Assembly (NCBI GenBank): GCA_965261315.1
Contig: CBDHDM010000090.1
Span: 124,001-188,000, forward strand
DNA length: 64,000 bases
Source: Endozoicomonas sp965261315
GTDB lineage: Bacteria; Pseudomonadota; Gammaproteobacteria; Pseudomonadales; Endozoicomonadaceae
Reading direction: 5' to 3'
Shown here: positions 41,396 through 50,384 of the stretch, piece by piece
How the letters are laid out: each line of letters opens with the position of its first letter
Numbering within the stretch: position 1 is the stretch's first letter
Notes under the pieces: generated by a model
Told to the model about the DNA's origin: nothing
Seen by the model: only the letters and a program-made list of their open reading frames with translations
The model's database searches: none
Made by a program: the position numbers and the translations under genes

Positions 41396-41790
41396 TACAG
41401 GAAAAGGGCTTTAACCTGATTGAGCTGCTGATTACGGTGGCAATCATTGGTATTTTGAGTGCAATTGCCTACCCCAATTATCAAGAATATGTCATTCAGT
41501 CCCGAAGAAGCGAGGGAATCGCCATGCTGTTGCAAGTAATGCAGCAGCAGGAACGGTTTTTTACCGAACAAATAACCTATACCACGGACTTAACGGCCTT
41601 GGGGTTTATTTTGACTGCGGGTGCTGTTGACTCTGAAAATGATCATTATCGAATTACCGCTGTTGCCTGTGGTGCCCTGTCATTGAATCGTTGCGTGCTG
41701 TTAACGGCAACCCCTCAGGGCATTCAGGCGGGTGATGGTAATCTAACCCTGAATAGCCAGGGAGTAAGGACTCCCGCTAATTTCTGGTAA
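41392..41790 (+). CDS. pilE: Type IV pilin-like minor pilin PilE, cluster 3
   Basis: This 132-residue prepilin has leader MIQEKG, cleavage before FNLIE (Glu5), then LLITVAIIGILSAIAYPNYQEYV and the VQSRRSEG-like start of the globular domain. A Cys pair (VACGALSLNRC) is present. Translation begins at GTG (41392), overlapping the pilY1 stop, with GGAGGG at 41379-41384. It is the last gene of cluster 3. Confidence 0.93.
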   Translation: MIQEKGFNLIELLITVAIIGILSAIAYPNYQEYVIQSRRSEGIAMLLQVMQQQERFFTEQITYTTDLTALGFILTAGAVDSENDHYRITAVACGALSLNRCVLLTATPQGIQAGDGNLTLNSQGVRTPANFW

Positions 41791-41860
41791 TCACTCTTGC
41801 AGCATATAATTCAGCGGGTAATCGCCGATACCTTGCTAAGATAATAAGGAAGGCTACGTC

Positions 41861-43948
41861 ATGGAATCGGATGGTAAGGACACAGTCCGCTTTTTAATTA
41901 TTGATTCATCCCCAGGGGAAGCGGAATCATTTCTGAATATTTTTCGTGATTCCGGCTATTCAACCCGTGCCAATCTGATTAATTCTCTGGACGACCTGAC
42001 CGAGGCTCTATCCGGGTCCCACCACTGGGATCTGTTGTTGATGACAGAACCTGCCAAGCCACTCAGTTTTTCTCAAATCTTTGATTGTATTAACCAAAAG
42101 GATATGGACCTTCCCGGTATTATCCTCACGTCACCGGACGATGAGTCGGACTCTCTGACATTGCTGAAAATGGGAGCGCGTGCAGTGATACCCGTGGGTA
42201 ACGAGGATTATCTTCTGACGATCGCTCAAAAAGAGCTGGAAGACCTTAAGATCAGGCGTCATCACCGTCGGATGAGTGTTGCTCTGCATGAATCAGAAAA
42301 ACAGCGGCGTTTTTTACTGGATGACCAGGTCGATGCCGTTGTGTATGTCAGTAATGGGCTTATCGACTATGCCAATTCTGCTTTCACGAAGTTGATAGGG
42401 ATCCCCGAAGGTGAGTCTCTGGATGGGAAACCCTTCAAAAGTCTGATGACAGCAAAAGATCAGCAGGATGTAGAAGGTTTTCTCATTGGAATCGAAGAGA
42501 GTGGTCAGGCTCTGGCTGTTATTCAATGTCCATTAGTTGAGCAAAATGGCTCTGAAATACCCATACGTGCAGTGATATCGCCGACATCATTTAATGGTGA
42601 ATATACCCTCAGTCTGCAGATTAAGCCTGATGAGCAGGAGGTAGAGCAGAGTAGCGTAGAGGGTCTTGAAAAATCGGCGCCAGACCGTGAGACAGGGCTT
42701 TATGACCGCAAGCAATTCGGGCAGGAACTGGATGTGGCCATTCAAAGAGCGGTGGCAGGTAAAGGAAAGGCTACCCTGTGCTGTATTCATATAGAAACGC
42801 TGAAGGCAATACATGAGCAACATGGCCAGGAGATCAGCCAGAAGCTGCTGAAAGCCATGGCTAAAAAGATCACTGCTCATTTTGGGGGAGCCCAACCGGT
42901 AGCGAGTTTCGGCGGGGGGAATTATATAGCCTTGTTAAAAGAGGGTAGAGAACAGGACGTTAAGGTACTTGCAGATGGTCTGTTGACAGCGGTTGCCGGT
43001 GAACATGTCGTGGTCGAACAAACGTTATTATCGGTCAGGTTGTCTATAGGCGCGGTGACTCTCGGTGATACGAATAATGACGCCAGAACACTGATGGTTC
43101 AAAGCCGTCAGGCTGCTGTGCTTGCGCAGAAGCAAGGAGGTGATCAGCTCTGTTTCTTTCAAAAACGGAAGGTGAGCTCTGTTTGTGCCGTTGAAAAGCA
43201 GTTGGCTGGAATGGTAAGCCAGGCGCTTAACAGCAAAAAATTAAGGTTAAGCTATCAACCGGTTATTTCTCTTTTAGGCTCACCGGCTGAATACTACGAA
43301 GTCTCTTTAATTATGATGGATGCTCAGGGACGTGAGCATAAGGCTTCTGCTTTCAGGCCGAAGCTGGAAAAAAACAGTCTGTGGAATAAGGTGGATCGAT
43401 GGCAACTTATTGAGGCGAGCAAGGCGCTAATGGCCAAGCGAAAAGAGGGCAGTGATACTCGTTTGCTCATGCATGTTGGTGGTTACTCGGCAACGGATGA
43501 CACTTTTCTTCCATGGATGAACGTTGCTCTTAAGGCTGCAGGTATTCCGACAACAGCGCTGGCTATTGAATTGAGTGAGCCAAATCTTGCCCGTTACACG
43601 GAAGTGATTCCTGAATTCTTCAGGTCTTTGAAAGCGATGGGATGCCAGACGGTGGTCAGTGAGTTTGGTTGCAGTCTGAATCCGCTGGAGTCAATTGCAC
43701 GGTTGGATGTTGACCTGGTAAAGCTTGACCCCTCATTCACTCAGGGTATCAATGACGGTGATAATAAAAGAGAGTTACAGGAAATGATTAAAGCGCTTAA
43801 CAGAAGTGGAAAGCAGATCATTGTGCCGGGGGTTGAAACGGCCGAAGAAATGACCCCGGTCTGGCAGTTTGGTGCACACTTCATTCAAGGAAGTTACATG
43901 CAATCCCCCTCAGACCATATGGACTTTGATTTTGGCTCAGATGGATAA
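41861..43948 (+). CDS. fimX: FimX-like regulator with degenerate GGDEF and EAL domains
   Basis: This 695-residue protein has the layout of P. aeruginosa FimX (691 aa): receiver-like domain (1-125), PAS (~150-260), GGDEF-like (~275-430) and EAL-like (~445-690). FimX binds c-di-GMP and controls T4P assembly through PilB. The GGDEF motif is replaced by FGGGNY, so diguanylate cyclase activity is unlikely. The EAL motif reads EVS (E480), so phosphodiesterase activity is unlikely. Shared sequences are YQPVISL, EFGCSLNP and the end MDFDFGSDG. It starts 70 bases after pilE with AAGGAAG upstream, probably on the cluster 3 transcript. Confidence 0.88.
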   Translation: MESDGKDTVRFLIIDSSPGEAESFLNIFRDSGYSTRANLINSLDDLTEALSGSHHWDLLLMTEPAKPLSFSQIFDCINQKDMDLPGIILTSPDDESDSLTLLKMGARAVIPVGNEDYLLTIAQKELEDLKIRRHHRRMSVALHESEKQRRFLLDDQVDAVVYVSNGLIDYANSAFTKLIGIPEGESLDGKPFKSLMTAKDQQDVEGFLIGIEESGQALAVIQCPLVEQNGSEIPIRAVISPTSFNGEYTLSLQIKPDEQEVEQSSVEGLEKSAPDRETGLYDRKQFGQELDVAIQRAVAGKGKATLCCIHIETLKAIHEQHGQEISQKLLKAMAKKITAHFGGAQPVASFGGGNYIALLKEGREQDVKVLADGLLTAVAGEHVVVEQTLLSVRLSIGAVTLGDTNNDARTLMVQSRQAAVLAQKQGGDQLCFFQKRKVSSVCAVEKQLAGMVSQALNSKKLRLSYQPVISLLGSPAEYYEVSLIMMDAQGREHKASAFRPKLEKNSLWNKVDRWQLIEASKALMAKRKEGSDTRLLMHVGGYSATDDTFLPWMNVALKAAGIPTTALAIELSEPNLARYTEVIPEFFRSLKAMGCQTVVSEFGCSLNPLESIARLDVDLVKLDPSFTQGINDGDNKRELQEMIKALNRSGKQIIVPGVETAEEMTPVWQFGAHFIQGSYMQSPSDHMDFDFGSDG

Positions 43949-43965
43949 AACGGTAGGACAGAAAA

Positions 43966-44049
43966 ATGATTAATGGACAGAATTCGGACGCCATCATGGA
44001 AGCGCTGAATCGTTTTCAGGCAGAGAGCCAGCAATTCCCGATAAGTTGA
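43966..44049 (+). other. Possible 27-residue reading frame or gene start after fimX
   Basis: The ATG at 43966 encodes MINGQNSDAIMEALNRFQAE and a few more residues, then a stop. The amino-acid pattern (amphipathic helix) looks coding. It may be the start of a gene truncated when the insertion element next to it arrived. Nothing else supports it. Confidence 0.3.
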
Positions 44050-44111
44050 TTACCATCAATAATACCAAGGGTTAGAGGGGAAGTAGCTATTCCTGTAATT
44101 GTCGTATTACT

Positions 44112-44476
44112 GTGTCTCCTTCAAATAAAAAAGTGCTTGCGGAAAAATTGATCACGCTGGTCTCAAAAGAGGCCGCAAAGATTCCGGATTTTCGACCAAA
44201 AAACAACCATGAGAAAATCTCTCTGCATGATGCTGTCATGTGCGGCCTTGCCGTCATGCACCTGAAATATCCATCGTTACTTAAGTTTGACCAGGACTGC
44301 CTGAATGATGCTGATAAGCTCCATAACCTGAAAGCCCTTTATGCCGTTGAGAAAGTCCCCAGTACTACCATCAGCTGCTGGCTTGCTGTCTGGTGAAACC
44401 GGGTAAGAAGGAAGTACTTCCTTTTATGCCGGAACCCATAATTCAACAGGTTCATCAATGGTGTCCCCATCAATAA
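44112..44476 (+). pseudogene. Decayed transposase fragment
   Basis: A first segment (44112-44365) reads as the N terminus of a transposase (FRPKNNHEKISLHDAVMCG, KFDQDCLNDADKLHNLKALY, then EKVPS). From 44363 in another frame, YYHQLLACCLVKPGKKEVLP and FMPEPIIQQ match a later part of the same transposase type. The middle is therefore deleted and the frame changed. No end repeats were found. It is a dead insertion-sequence remnant downstream of fimX. Confidence 0.75.
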
Positions 44477-45035
44477 ATCTCATACTGAACTGTTAACAGC
44501 AATAATCGCAGGAAAGAGTATCCGCCTGAAAACGCTTATGCTGGATACAACATAGACTCTCAGTATTCTTGTGTTTTCAGTGTTCAGTGTGTCTGCAAAG
44601 TAATCTGGAACTCTGTCTTAATACGGAGCGGGTTGGTTCATCAATAAATAGTATGCTTGGTTAATATAAAGCTATACGACTTAAGGCGTATAGCTATCGG
44701 GAATTGCTGACAGAAATAGGCCACGGTGTAATGGATTAGATCGAAAGTTCAGTTACGGCAGTTTATGACGTACGTGTGGTACCTACATCCATTCACCGCG
44801 CCGGACCGGATGGTGTGGGTGTTAAAAGCGGTGGGCAGGTCCGTAAAACGCCGGATGGCGACACACTATTTCCCGTTGGCCTGAAATCCCGCATTTTTCC
44901 GATAGTTCTCTTCATTCTTATCATGACTTTATACTTCTCACTCTGTATTTCAATTTACAGATGAAGTCACTTGCAAGACAATACCGTCCCTTCAGACGAT
45001 CGATGTTTTCAAAAAAGGGATAGACAGGTATTTCC
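44477..45035. other. Gene-free region between transposase remnant and nadE
   Basis: I find no gene that I can support in these ~560 bases. Short frames occur (for example 44776-44964), without a recognisable product. The nadE promoter should lie near the end. Confidence 0.5.
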
Positions 45036-46658
45036 ATGTCAGCAAAGCTCAATATGGTCATGGCCCAGCTCAATCTGGTAGTGGGCGACATTGATGGGAA
45101 CACGTCCCGTGTCATTGAGGCTGCCGAGCAGGCCCGGGATCAGCTGGATGCGGATGTTATTGTCTTTCCGGAGCTAACCCTTTCCGGTTATCCACCGGAA
45201 GACCTACTGTTACGCCCCAGCCTGATTGTTCGGGTTGAACAGGCTCTGAGCCGGCTCAGGGTGGTTAAGGGGATTGATTTGATTATTGGTGTTCCGCTGA
45301 TGGGGCATCATGGTCTTGAAAACCAGGGGCTGGTGATGCGTGACGGTGAGATTCTTGCCCGTTATGGGAAGCAGCATTTGCCCAATTATCAGGTCTTCGA
45401 TGAAAAACGCTATTTTGTTAAAGGCCAGAATACGGTTATTTATTCCTGCAAAGGGGTGAATATTGCGCTGTTGATCTGTGAGGATCTCTGGTATCAGGGG
45501 CCGGTTCGCCGAGCTAAAGAAGCCGGAGCGGACCTGGTTATCAGTTTGAATGCTTCCCCTTTCCATATGAACAAGCAGTCTCTGCGTCAGCAGGTAGTCA
45601 GGGAGCGCTGCCTGGAGTCAGGCCTTCCTGTACTTTATACCAATCTGGTTGGTGGTCAGGATGAGCTGGTGTTTGATGGCGGTTCTTTCGCCATGAATGG
45701 CGATGGTGAAATGGCCTTTGGAGCAACCTATTTTACGGAAGATCTCTTCTGCGTTTCTTTTGATAAAGGCGTTATGGCTTTTGACCAGAGAGAGGTTGCT
45801 GAAATACCAGACGTTTGTTCAAGGGTTTATGATGCTCTGGTCACTGGCGTCAGGGATTATGTCAATAAGAATGGTTTTAAAGGTATTGTCCTGGGCTTGT
45901 CAGGAGGAATTGATTCTGCCCTGACTCTGGCTGTAGCTACCGATGCATTGGGTAAGGAGCGGGTTCAGGCGGTGATGATGCCCTACCGTTATACGTCCGA
46001 TATAAGCCTTGAAGATGCGGCAGAAGAAGCAAAAATCCTGGGTATTGAATACAAGGTTCTGCCAATTGAACCGATGTTTGATGCTTTTATGGAGACCCTC
46101 AATACTGAGTTTGCCGGTTATGGTCGGGATACGACTGAGGAAAACCTTCAGTCCAGGTGCCGCGGTGTCATGCTGATGGCAATCTCCAATAAAAAGGGCT
46201 ATCTGGTTCTCACTACCGGCAACAAGAGTGAAATGGCGGTAGGCTATGCCACGCTTTACGGTGATATGGCTGGTGGCTTTGATGTTCTGAAAAATGTGCC
46301 AAAAACACTGGTGTTCAAACTATCTGAGTATCGCAATACGAGGGGCTATGTGATTCCGCAGCGGGTTATTGATCGTCCACCCTCTGCTGAGCTGGCACCT
46401 GATCAAGTGGATGAAGACAGCTTGCCTCCCTACGATGATCTTGATCGTATTCTCGAACTCTATATTGAACAGGATCAAAGTGCCGAGTCCATTGTGAAAG
46501 AAGGGTTTGATCGGGAGACGGTTTATCGTGTTTTAAAACTGGTGGATATCAACGAATATAAGCGTCGTCAGGCAGCTATTGGTGTCAGAATTACACCAAG
46601 AGGTTTCGGCCGGGATCGCCGTTATCCAATTACCAATGGTTGGAGACCTGGCGTTTAA
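45036..46658 (+). CDS. nadE: Glutamine-dependent NAD+ synthetase
   Basis: This 540-residue two-domain enzyme amidates nicotinic acid adenine dinucleotide to NAD+ using glutamine. The N-terminal nitrilase-type glutaminase has the triad Glu46 (FPELTLSGYPPEDLL), Lys (LPNYQVFDEKRYF) and Cys (LLICEDLWYQGP). The C-terminal synthetase domain has the ATP loop LGLSGGIDSALTLAV near residue 287 and TTGNKSEMAVGYATLYGDMAGGF. It converges with coaE, with a hairpin between them. Confidence 0.98.
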   Translation: MSAKLNMVMAQLNLVVGDIDGNTSRVIEAAEQARDQLDADVIVFPELTLSGYPPEDLLLRPSLIVRVEQALSRLRVVKGIDLIIGVPLMGHHGLENQGLVMRDGEILARYGKQHLPNYQVFDEKRYFVKGQNTVIYSCKGVNIALLICEDLWYQGPVRRAKEAGADLVISLNASPFHMNKQSLRQQVVRERCLESGLPVLYTNLVGGQDELVFDGGSFAMNGDGEMAFGATYFTEDLFCVSFDKGVMAFDQREVAEIPDVCSRVYDALVTGVRDYVNKNGFKGIVLGLSGGIDSALTLAVATDALGKERVQAVMMPYRYTSDISLEDAAEEAKILGIEYKVLPIEPMFDAFMETLNTEFAGYGRDTTEENLQSRCRGVMLMAISNKKGYLVLTTGNKSEMAVGYATLYGDMAGGFDVLKNVPKTLVFKLSEYRNTRGYVIPQRVIDRPPSAELAPDQVDEDSLPPYDDLDRILELYIEQDQSAESIVKEGFDRETVYRVLKLVDINEYKRRQAAIGVRITPRGFGRDRRYPITNGWRPGV

Positions 46659-46676
46659 TCGCCTATCTCAGGAAGT

Positions 46677-46698
46677 CTGAGCCTCAAGCGAGGCTCAG
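46677..46698. terminator. Hairpin between convergent nadE and coaE
   Basis: A 9-bp perfect stem (CTGAGCCTC / GAGGCTCAG) with a 4-base loop overlaps the last codons of coaE. No T-run follows on either strand, so it is not a classical rho-independent terminator, but its place between convergent stops suggests a bidirectional transcript end. Confidence 0.5.
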
Positions 46699-47301
46699 GT
46701 AAAACTGATGAAGTTTTTCCAGTGACTGATGCAGTTGGTTCAGGGAACCACTGTTATCTACTAAGTCATCGGCTTTCGCTACTCTCTGCTCTCGCTGAAT
46801 CTGGCTGTTGAGGATTTGCCGGGTCTGTTCCTCTGTCATTTGATCTCGGGCCATGGTTCGTTGAATCTGAATGCTCTCCGGCACATCCACAACAAGCACA
46901 CGATCCACCAGCTCATGCTGATTGGTTTCCAGCATCAGTGGGGAAACCAGCACAGCATAACTTGATTCCGCACTCCTCAGTTCCAGGGAAATCTGTTCCC
47001 GAATGAGTGGGTGCAGAAGACCTTCCAGCCACTTTCGTTCATCAGCATCATCAAAGATGATGGTTCTCAGCTTCCTACGGTCAAGAGTGTTATTAAGAAG
47101 AATATCCGGGCCATAGCGTTTTGTAATTTCCGACAGCGCTGGTTTTCCCGGTTCTACAACAACCCTTGCCGCGATATCAGCATCAACAACCTTAATATCC
47201 TTGCTGGTAAAAAAATCCGTTACTGCCGTTTTTCCACTGCCAATGCCACCGGTAACACCCACGGTGAAAGGTCGGTTTTGTTGACAGGTTCCTGTTTGCA
47301 T
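46684..47301 (-). CDS. coaE: Dephospho-CoA kinase
   Basis: CoaE (205 aa) phosphorylates dephospho-CoA, the last step of coenzyme A synthesis. The P-loop VGVTGGIGSGKT is at residues 14-25, followed by DADIAARVVVEPGKPAL and HPLIREQI. Its ATG overlaps the pilD stop by one base (TAATG), the same pilD-coaE coupling as in Pseudomonas. The stop is followed by the nadE-coaE hairpin. Confidence 0.97.
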   Translation of the reverse strand: MQTGTCQQNRPFTVGVTGGIGSGKTAVTDFFTSKDIKVVDADIAARVVVEPGKPALSEITKRYGPDILLNNTLDRRKLRTIIFDDADERKWLEGLLHPLIREQISLELRSAESSYAVLVSPLMLETNQHELVDRVLVVDVPESIQIQRTMARDQMTEEQTRQILNSQIQREQRVAKADDLVDNSGSLNQLHQSLEKLHQFYLSLA

Positions 47302-48179
47302 TAGCTCAGCCCCGAAAAGCTCAGATAGGCATTAATCAGCTTATCGCCCCAGATCAGGGCAATAAAGCCGGCAATGGCAAGATAAGGACCAAAAGGAATA
47401 GGGTTAGACCGTTCCTGACGTTTACTGACGATCAACAACACCGCCGCGATGGTGCCAACCAGTGAAGAGAGAAGGATGATCAGGGGGAGCTTCATCCAGC
47501 CCAGCCAGGCGCCTAGTGCTGCCAGCAGCTTAAAATCGCCATAGCCCATGCCTTCCTTCCCGGTAACCAGTTTGAATACCCAGTAAACACTCCAGAGGGA
47601 CAGGTAGCCGGCAACAGCTCCCCATAGCGCCTGTTCAAGAGTGACAACCAGGCCAAAGCTGTTCACAATCAGACCCGCCCAGAGAAGAGGGAGTGTAATA
47701 TCATCAGGCAGTAGTTGTGTATCGTAGTCGATCATGGTCAGGGCCAGCAGTGACCAGCCAAACATACAGAAGACCAGGGTATGTAATGTAAAGCCGTAGG
47801 TAAGGCCAATCATTACCGTCATTACTGCACTGAGAATCTCTATGGCCGGGTAGCGGAGTGAAATCGGTGTTCGACAGGCTGAGCATTTACCTCTGAGGAA
47901 TAGATAGCTGATGACCGGAATATTCTCCCAGGCACGGATTTTGTGCTGACAGGAAGGGCAGGTAGATGCGGGCACTACAAGGTTATAAGCAGGCAGAGGC
48001 TCGGGTTCCTTTTCGGGGTGTAAAATAGCTTCGCTCTGCTGTTGCCACTGGCTTTCCATCATAATGGGTAACCGGTGAATCACCACATTGAGAAAACTGC
48101 CGACAATCAATCCAAAAATTGTCAGGACAAAAGTCAGGTAAGGGGTTGAGGCCTCAATAAGTTCTATAATCGGTGACAT
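47301..48179 (-). CDS. pilD: Prepilin peptidase / N-methyltransferase PilD
   Basis: This 292-residue inner-membrane aspartyl protease removes prepilin leaders after Gly and N-methylates the new N terminus. The zinc-binding cytoplasmic loop has two CxxC pairs (CPSCQHK, CSACRTP). The catalytic Asp residues are in MIDYDTQLLPDD and GMGYGDFKLL. About eight membrane helices are visible. It must process all the prepilins of the three minor pilin clusters. Usually it lies in a pilB-pilC-pilD row; here pilC is 5.6 kb away and pilB is not in the window. Confidence 0.97.
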   Translation of the reverse strand: MSPIIELIEASTPYLTFVLTIFGLIVGSFLNVVIHRLPIMMESQWQQQSEAILHPEKEPEPLPAYNLVVPASTCPSCQHKIRAWENIPVISYLFLRGKCSACRTPISLRYPAIEILSAVMTVMIGLTYGFTLHTLVFCMFGWSLLALTMIDYDTQLLPDDITLPLLWAGLIVNSFGLVVTLEQALWGAVAGYLSLWSVYWVFKLVTGKEGMGYGDFKLLAALGAWLGWMKLPLIILLSSLVGTIAAVLLIVSKRQERSNPIPFGPYLAIAGFIALIWGDKLINAYLSFSGLS

Positions 48180-48376
48180 TCACACAGTTCCCTGATGGTT
48201 ATCAGTATGGCTGGCCAGTCCTCCCTGACCAGTACCTGATATTTTAATAGTCCAATATTGGCATGACTGTTTCTGTAATCAAACCTTTGAAGCCTGAGGA
48301 AAATAAATACTGACCTGCAAACTGGGATCTGATGCCCAAATTTGTTAGAACAATATTTCCGTTAAGCTCCGGCTAT

Positions 48377-49540
48377 TTACTTCTGCTCATAATCAATGTT
48401 GTCAAAGTCGAAGCCGTTGAGTTGCATAAAGTCTTGACGCAGTCCCTGGTAGTCAACAAGGTTTTTGAAATTCTCGGGCGTGATTTTTGCGAGTAACTGA
48501 TTAACCTGCAACTGAACATCATCACGAAGTTCCCAGTCATCCATACGGATCATTCGCTCTGAATCCAGGGTTGGGCCTTCTGTAGCGTATAACTGGGTGG
48601 CAAAAAGTCGGTGCATCTGTTCAATGCAGCCTTCATGCAGTCCCATTTCCTTGGTGACTTTGAACAGGGCCATGACATAAGGAGAGAGGCCGGGAATAAA
48701 GACGCTGGCTTTAGTAATCAGGGCTTTGCAAACGGCCACCCAGGCATCACCACCCAACGGTTTTAACCATTCGTGCATCGTCTCAGCATGGTGCTGCAGA
48801 TCTTTCTTGGCGTGGCCCAGAGTACCTTTATGATAGATGGCCTGTGTGGATTCCGGGCCAACGTAGGAATATGCGACGGTTTTAAAACCCTCCGCCAGCA
48901 TCTCGTGACGGTTGAGCAGTTCGATCCAGTCAGCCCAGTCTTCCCCCCCCATGACTTTGATGGTGCTGTCGATTTCCTGGAGTGTCGCAGGTTCCAGTGT
49001 TACCGCATCGAGTTGTTCCATTTCAATATTCAGTGTCAGTCCGGTATAGAGTGATCCCACAGGTTTGATTGCTGAGCGGATAAGGTTACCGTTTTCCGGG
49101 TCGGGGCGGACTCCGGTTGCCAGGCTGTAAACCACAAGATCGACCTTGCCGCCAAAATCGGTTTTTATGGTATTGAGAACCTGATCCCGCACCGAGGCTG
49201 AGAAGGCATCACCCACCAGGTTTTTGGCGTATAAACCATGGGCTTCAGCAATTTCTCTGAAATAAAGGTTGTTGTACCACCCCGCGCTTCCTGAACGATG
49301 CTCAGAAGGGCCACGTTCAAAGGATACGCCCAGTGTGTCGGAACCAGCGCCAAAGGCTGCCTCAATACGTGATGCCAGACCAAACCCGGATGAGGCGCCA
49401 AGCACTAGAACCCGTTTGGGGCCATCTTTCAGGCCAGGCTGGGAGCGGATATAGTCAGCCTGTCGTTGAACAGCTTCTCTACAGCCAGGAGGGAAACAGT
49501 TAAGCGCCACAACATTCTTTACTTCGGGTGTTATGATCAT
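48377..49540 (-). CDS. fabV: Trans-2-enoyl-ACP reductase FabV
   Basis: FabV (387 aa from the chosen start) reduces trans-2-enoyl-ACP with NADH in fatty acid elongation and is naturally resistant to triclosan. It has an NAD-binding loop VLGASSGFGLASRIEAAFG, ERGPSEHRSGSAGWYNN, and the family YSYVGPESTQAIYHKGTLG with the Tyr-x8-Lys active-site pair. The ATG at 49540 gives MIITPEVKNVV, matching the family start; an in-frame TTG at 49558 is less likely. It stands alone between pilD and a fragment region. Confidence 0.96.
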   Translation of the reverse strand: MIITPEVKNVVALNCFPPGCREAVQRQADYIRSQPGLKDGPKRVLVLGASSGFGLASRIEAAFGAGSDTLGVSFERGPSEHRSGSAGWYNNLYFREIAEAHGLYAKNLVGDAFSASVRDQVLNTIKTDFGGKVDLVVYSLATGVRPDPENGNLIRSAIKPVGSLYTGLTLNIEMEQLDAVTLEPATLQEIDSTIKVMGGEDWADWIELLNRHEMLAEGFKTVAYSYVGPESTQAIYHKGTLGHAKKDLQHHAETMHEWLKPLGGDAWVAVCKALITKASVFIPGLSPYVMALFKVTKEMGLHEGCIEQMHRLFATQLYATEGPTLDSERMIRMDDWELRDDVQLQVNQLLAKITPENFKNLVDYQGLRQDFMQLNGFDFDNIDYEQK

Positions 49541-49649
49541 TGGAGAACGGGCTTGCAACTTGATGAATTAAGAGCGGTAGGTTATCGGGAATTACAGTGG
49601 TTTTCCATGAGATGTCGAGATGAATATCCGGCATACCCGCTGCGTGTCT

Positions 49650-49773
49650 GTGAGTAAATGGGGGGCATGGCTACCATGCGCATTTGCTCCATAGCTTGGG
49701 GTTCAATTTCATCGGTCCAGATTTTAATGGGGCATTGTTTAAGGTTGCCTTTCAGGTCAGTGACTATGGGCAT
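49650..49773 (-). pseudogene. rtcB: Truncated start of an RtcB-type RNA ligase
   Basis: On the minus strand from 49773, MPIVTDLKGNLKQCPIKIWT followed by DEIEPQAMEQMRMVAMPPIY resembles the first ~40 residues of RtcB RNA ligases (VPIKIWTDxxExxA). The homology then stops where RtcB should continue with the MPDVHxGxG metal site. No other part of the gene is near. It is a short remnant with no function. Confidence 0.6.
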
Positions 49774-49853
49774 GGAACGTGAGTTGGCTGCAGTAGTCTA
49801 TTGGACAAAGGTTATAGGGATAGATCCGTTTTGATATTTATTGGAGATGTATC

Positions 49854-50384
49854 ATGTCTAATGTTATTAGTGGCAGCAATCAGCAGCAACTCTATCCGAA
49901 CAACAGACTTTCTGGAAGTCGGGTAATTTCCCAGGATGGGCTGCAGACTAACCAGAGTTTTGGCGGTCATTCTGTAGAGCTCTCTCGAACACCTCAAGCA
50001 CTTCATACTACACAGTCTGACAGCAGTCTGGTTCAAATGCCAGCGGGTACGGTTACTGATGGCTACGCCATTATCAAAGTTGTAACCCATTTTCACCAGT
50101 GGACGGGCCTGGATAAAGTCACCATCACGCATCAGGTGATGGTAACCCGCCGCAACCCACAGGTTATCAGTCAGGCTATAAGCCTGCTCAATACCCAGAG
50201 TAATATACGGGTTTGTGCTCGCTTCAGGGTTCAAGCCTTCAACAGCATTACCAATCTGGATGCCATCAAACTCGGTCAGCACGGTCAGACCACCACGGTC
50301 AGTGGTATCAAAAGTATGGCCAGCTTCTTGTTTTTGTCTGGTGCTAGCGCGCTATTGTTTGTCTGTAGTTGTTTTTACGAATAA
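49854..50384 (+). other. Chimeric reading frame: unknown N terminus joined to reversed porin sequence
   Basis: A plus-strand frame of 176 residues starts MSNVISGSNQQQLYPNNRLS, with GGAGA just upstream. Its first ~60 residues look like a genuine polar protein start. From about 50038 on, the frame is antisense to a porin fragment, so the remainder is accidental. The original gene is probably broken at the junction. No function can be assigned. Confidence 0.4.
50038..50345 (-). pseudogene. Outer-membrane porin fragment (KdgM-like)
   Basis: On the minus strand, residues read EAGHTFDTTDRGGLTVLTEF, then ITLGIEQAYSLTDNLWVAAGYHH and RPLVKMGYNFDNGVAISNRTR. This alternating pattern of beta-strands resembles oligogalacturonate-type (KdgM/OmpL-like) porins. 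There is no start or intact signal peptide, and the frame runs into unrelated sequence near 50038. It is a remnant. Confidence 0.5.

Noticed and set aside
44776..44964. 62-residue frame before nadE
   Set aside because: It has no recognisable product or good ribosome binding site and lies in a decayed region.
46677..46698. nadE-coaE hairpin as a classical terminator
   Set aside because: A strong stem is present, but there is no T-run on either strand; I list it only as a probable bidirectional transcript end.
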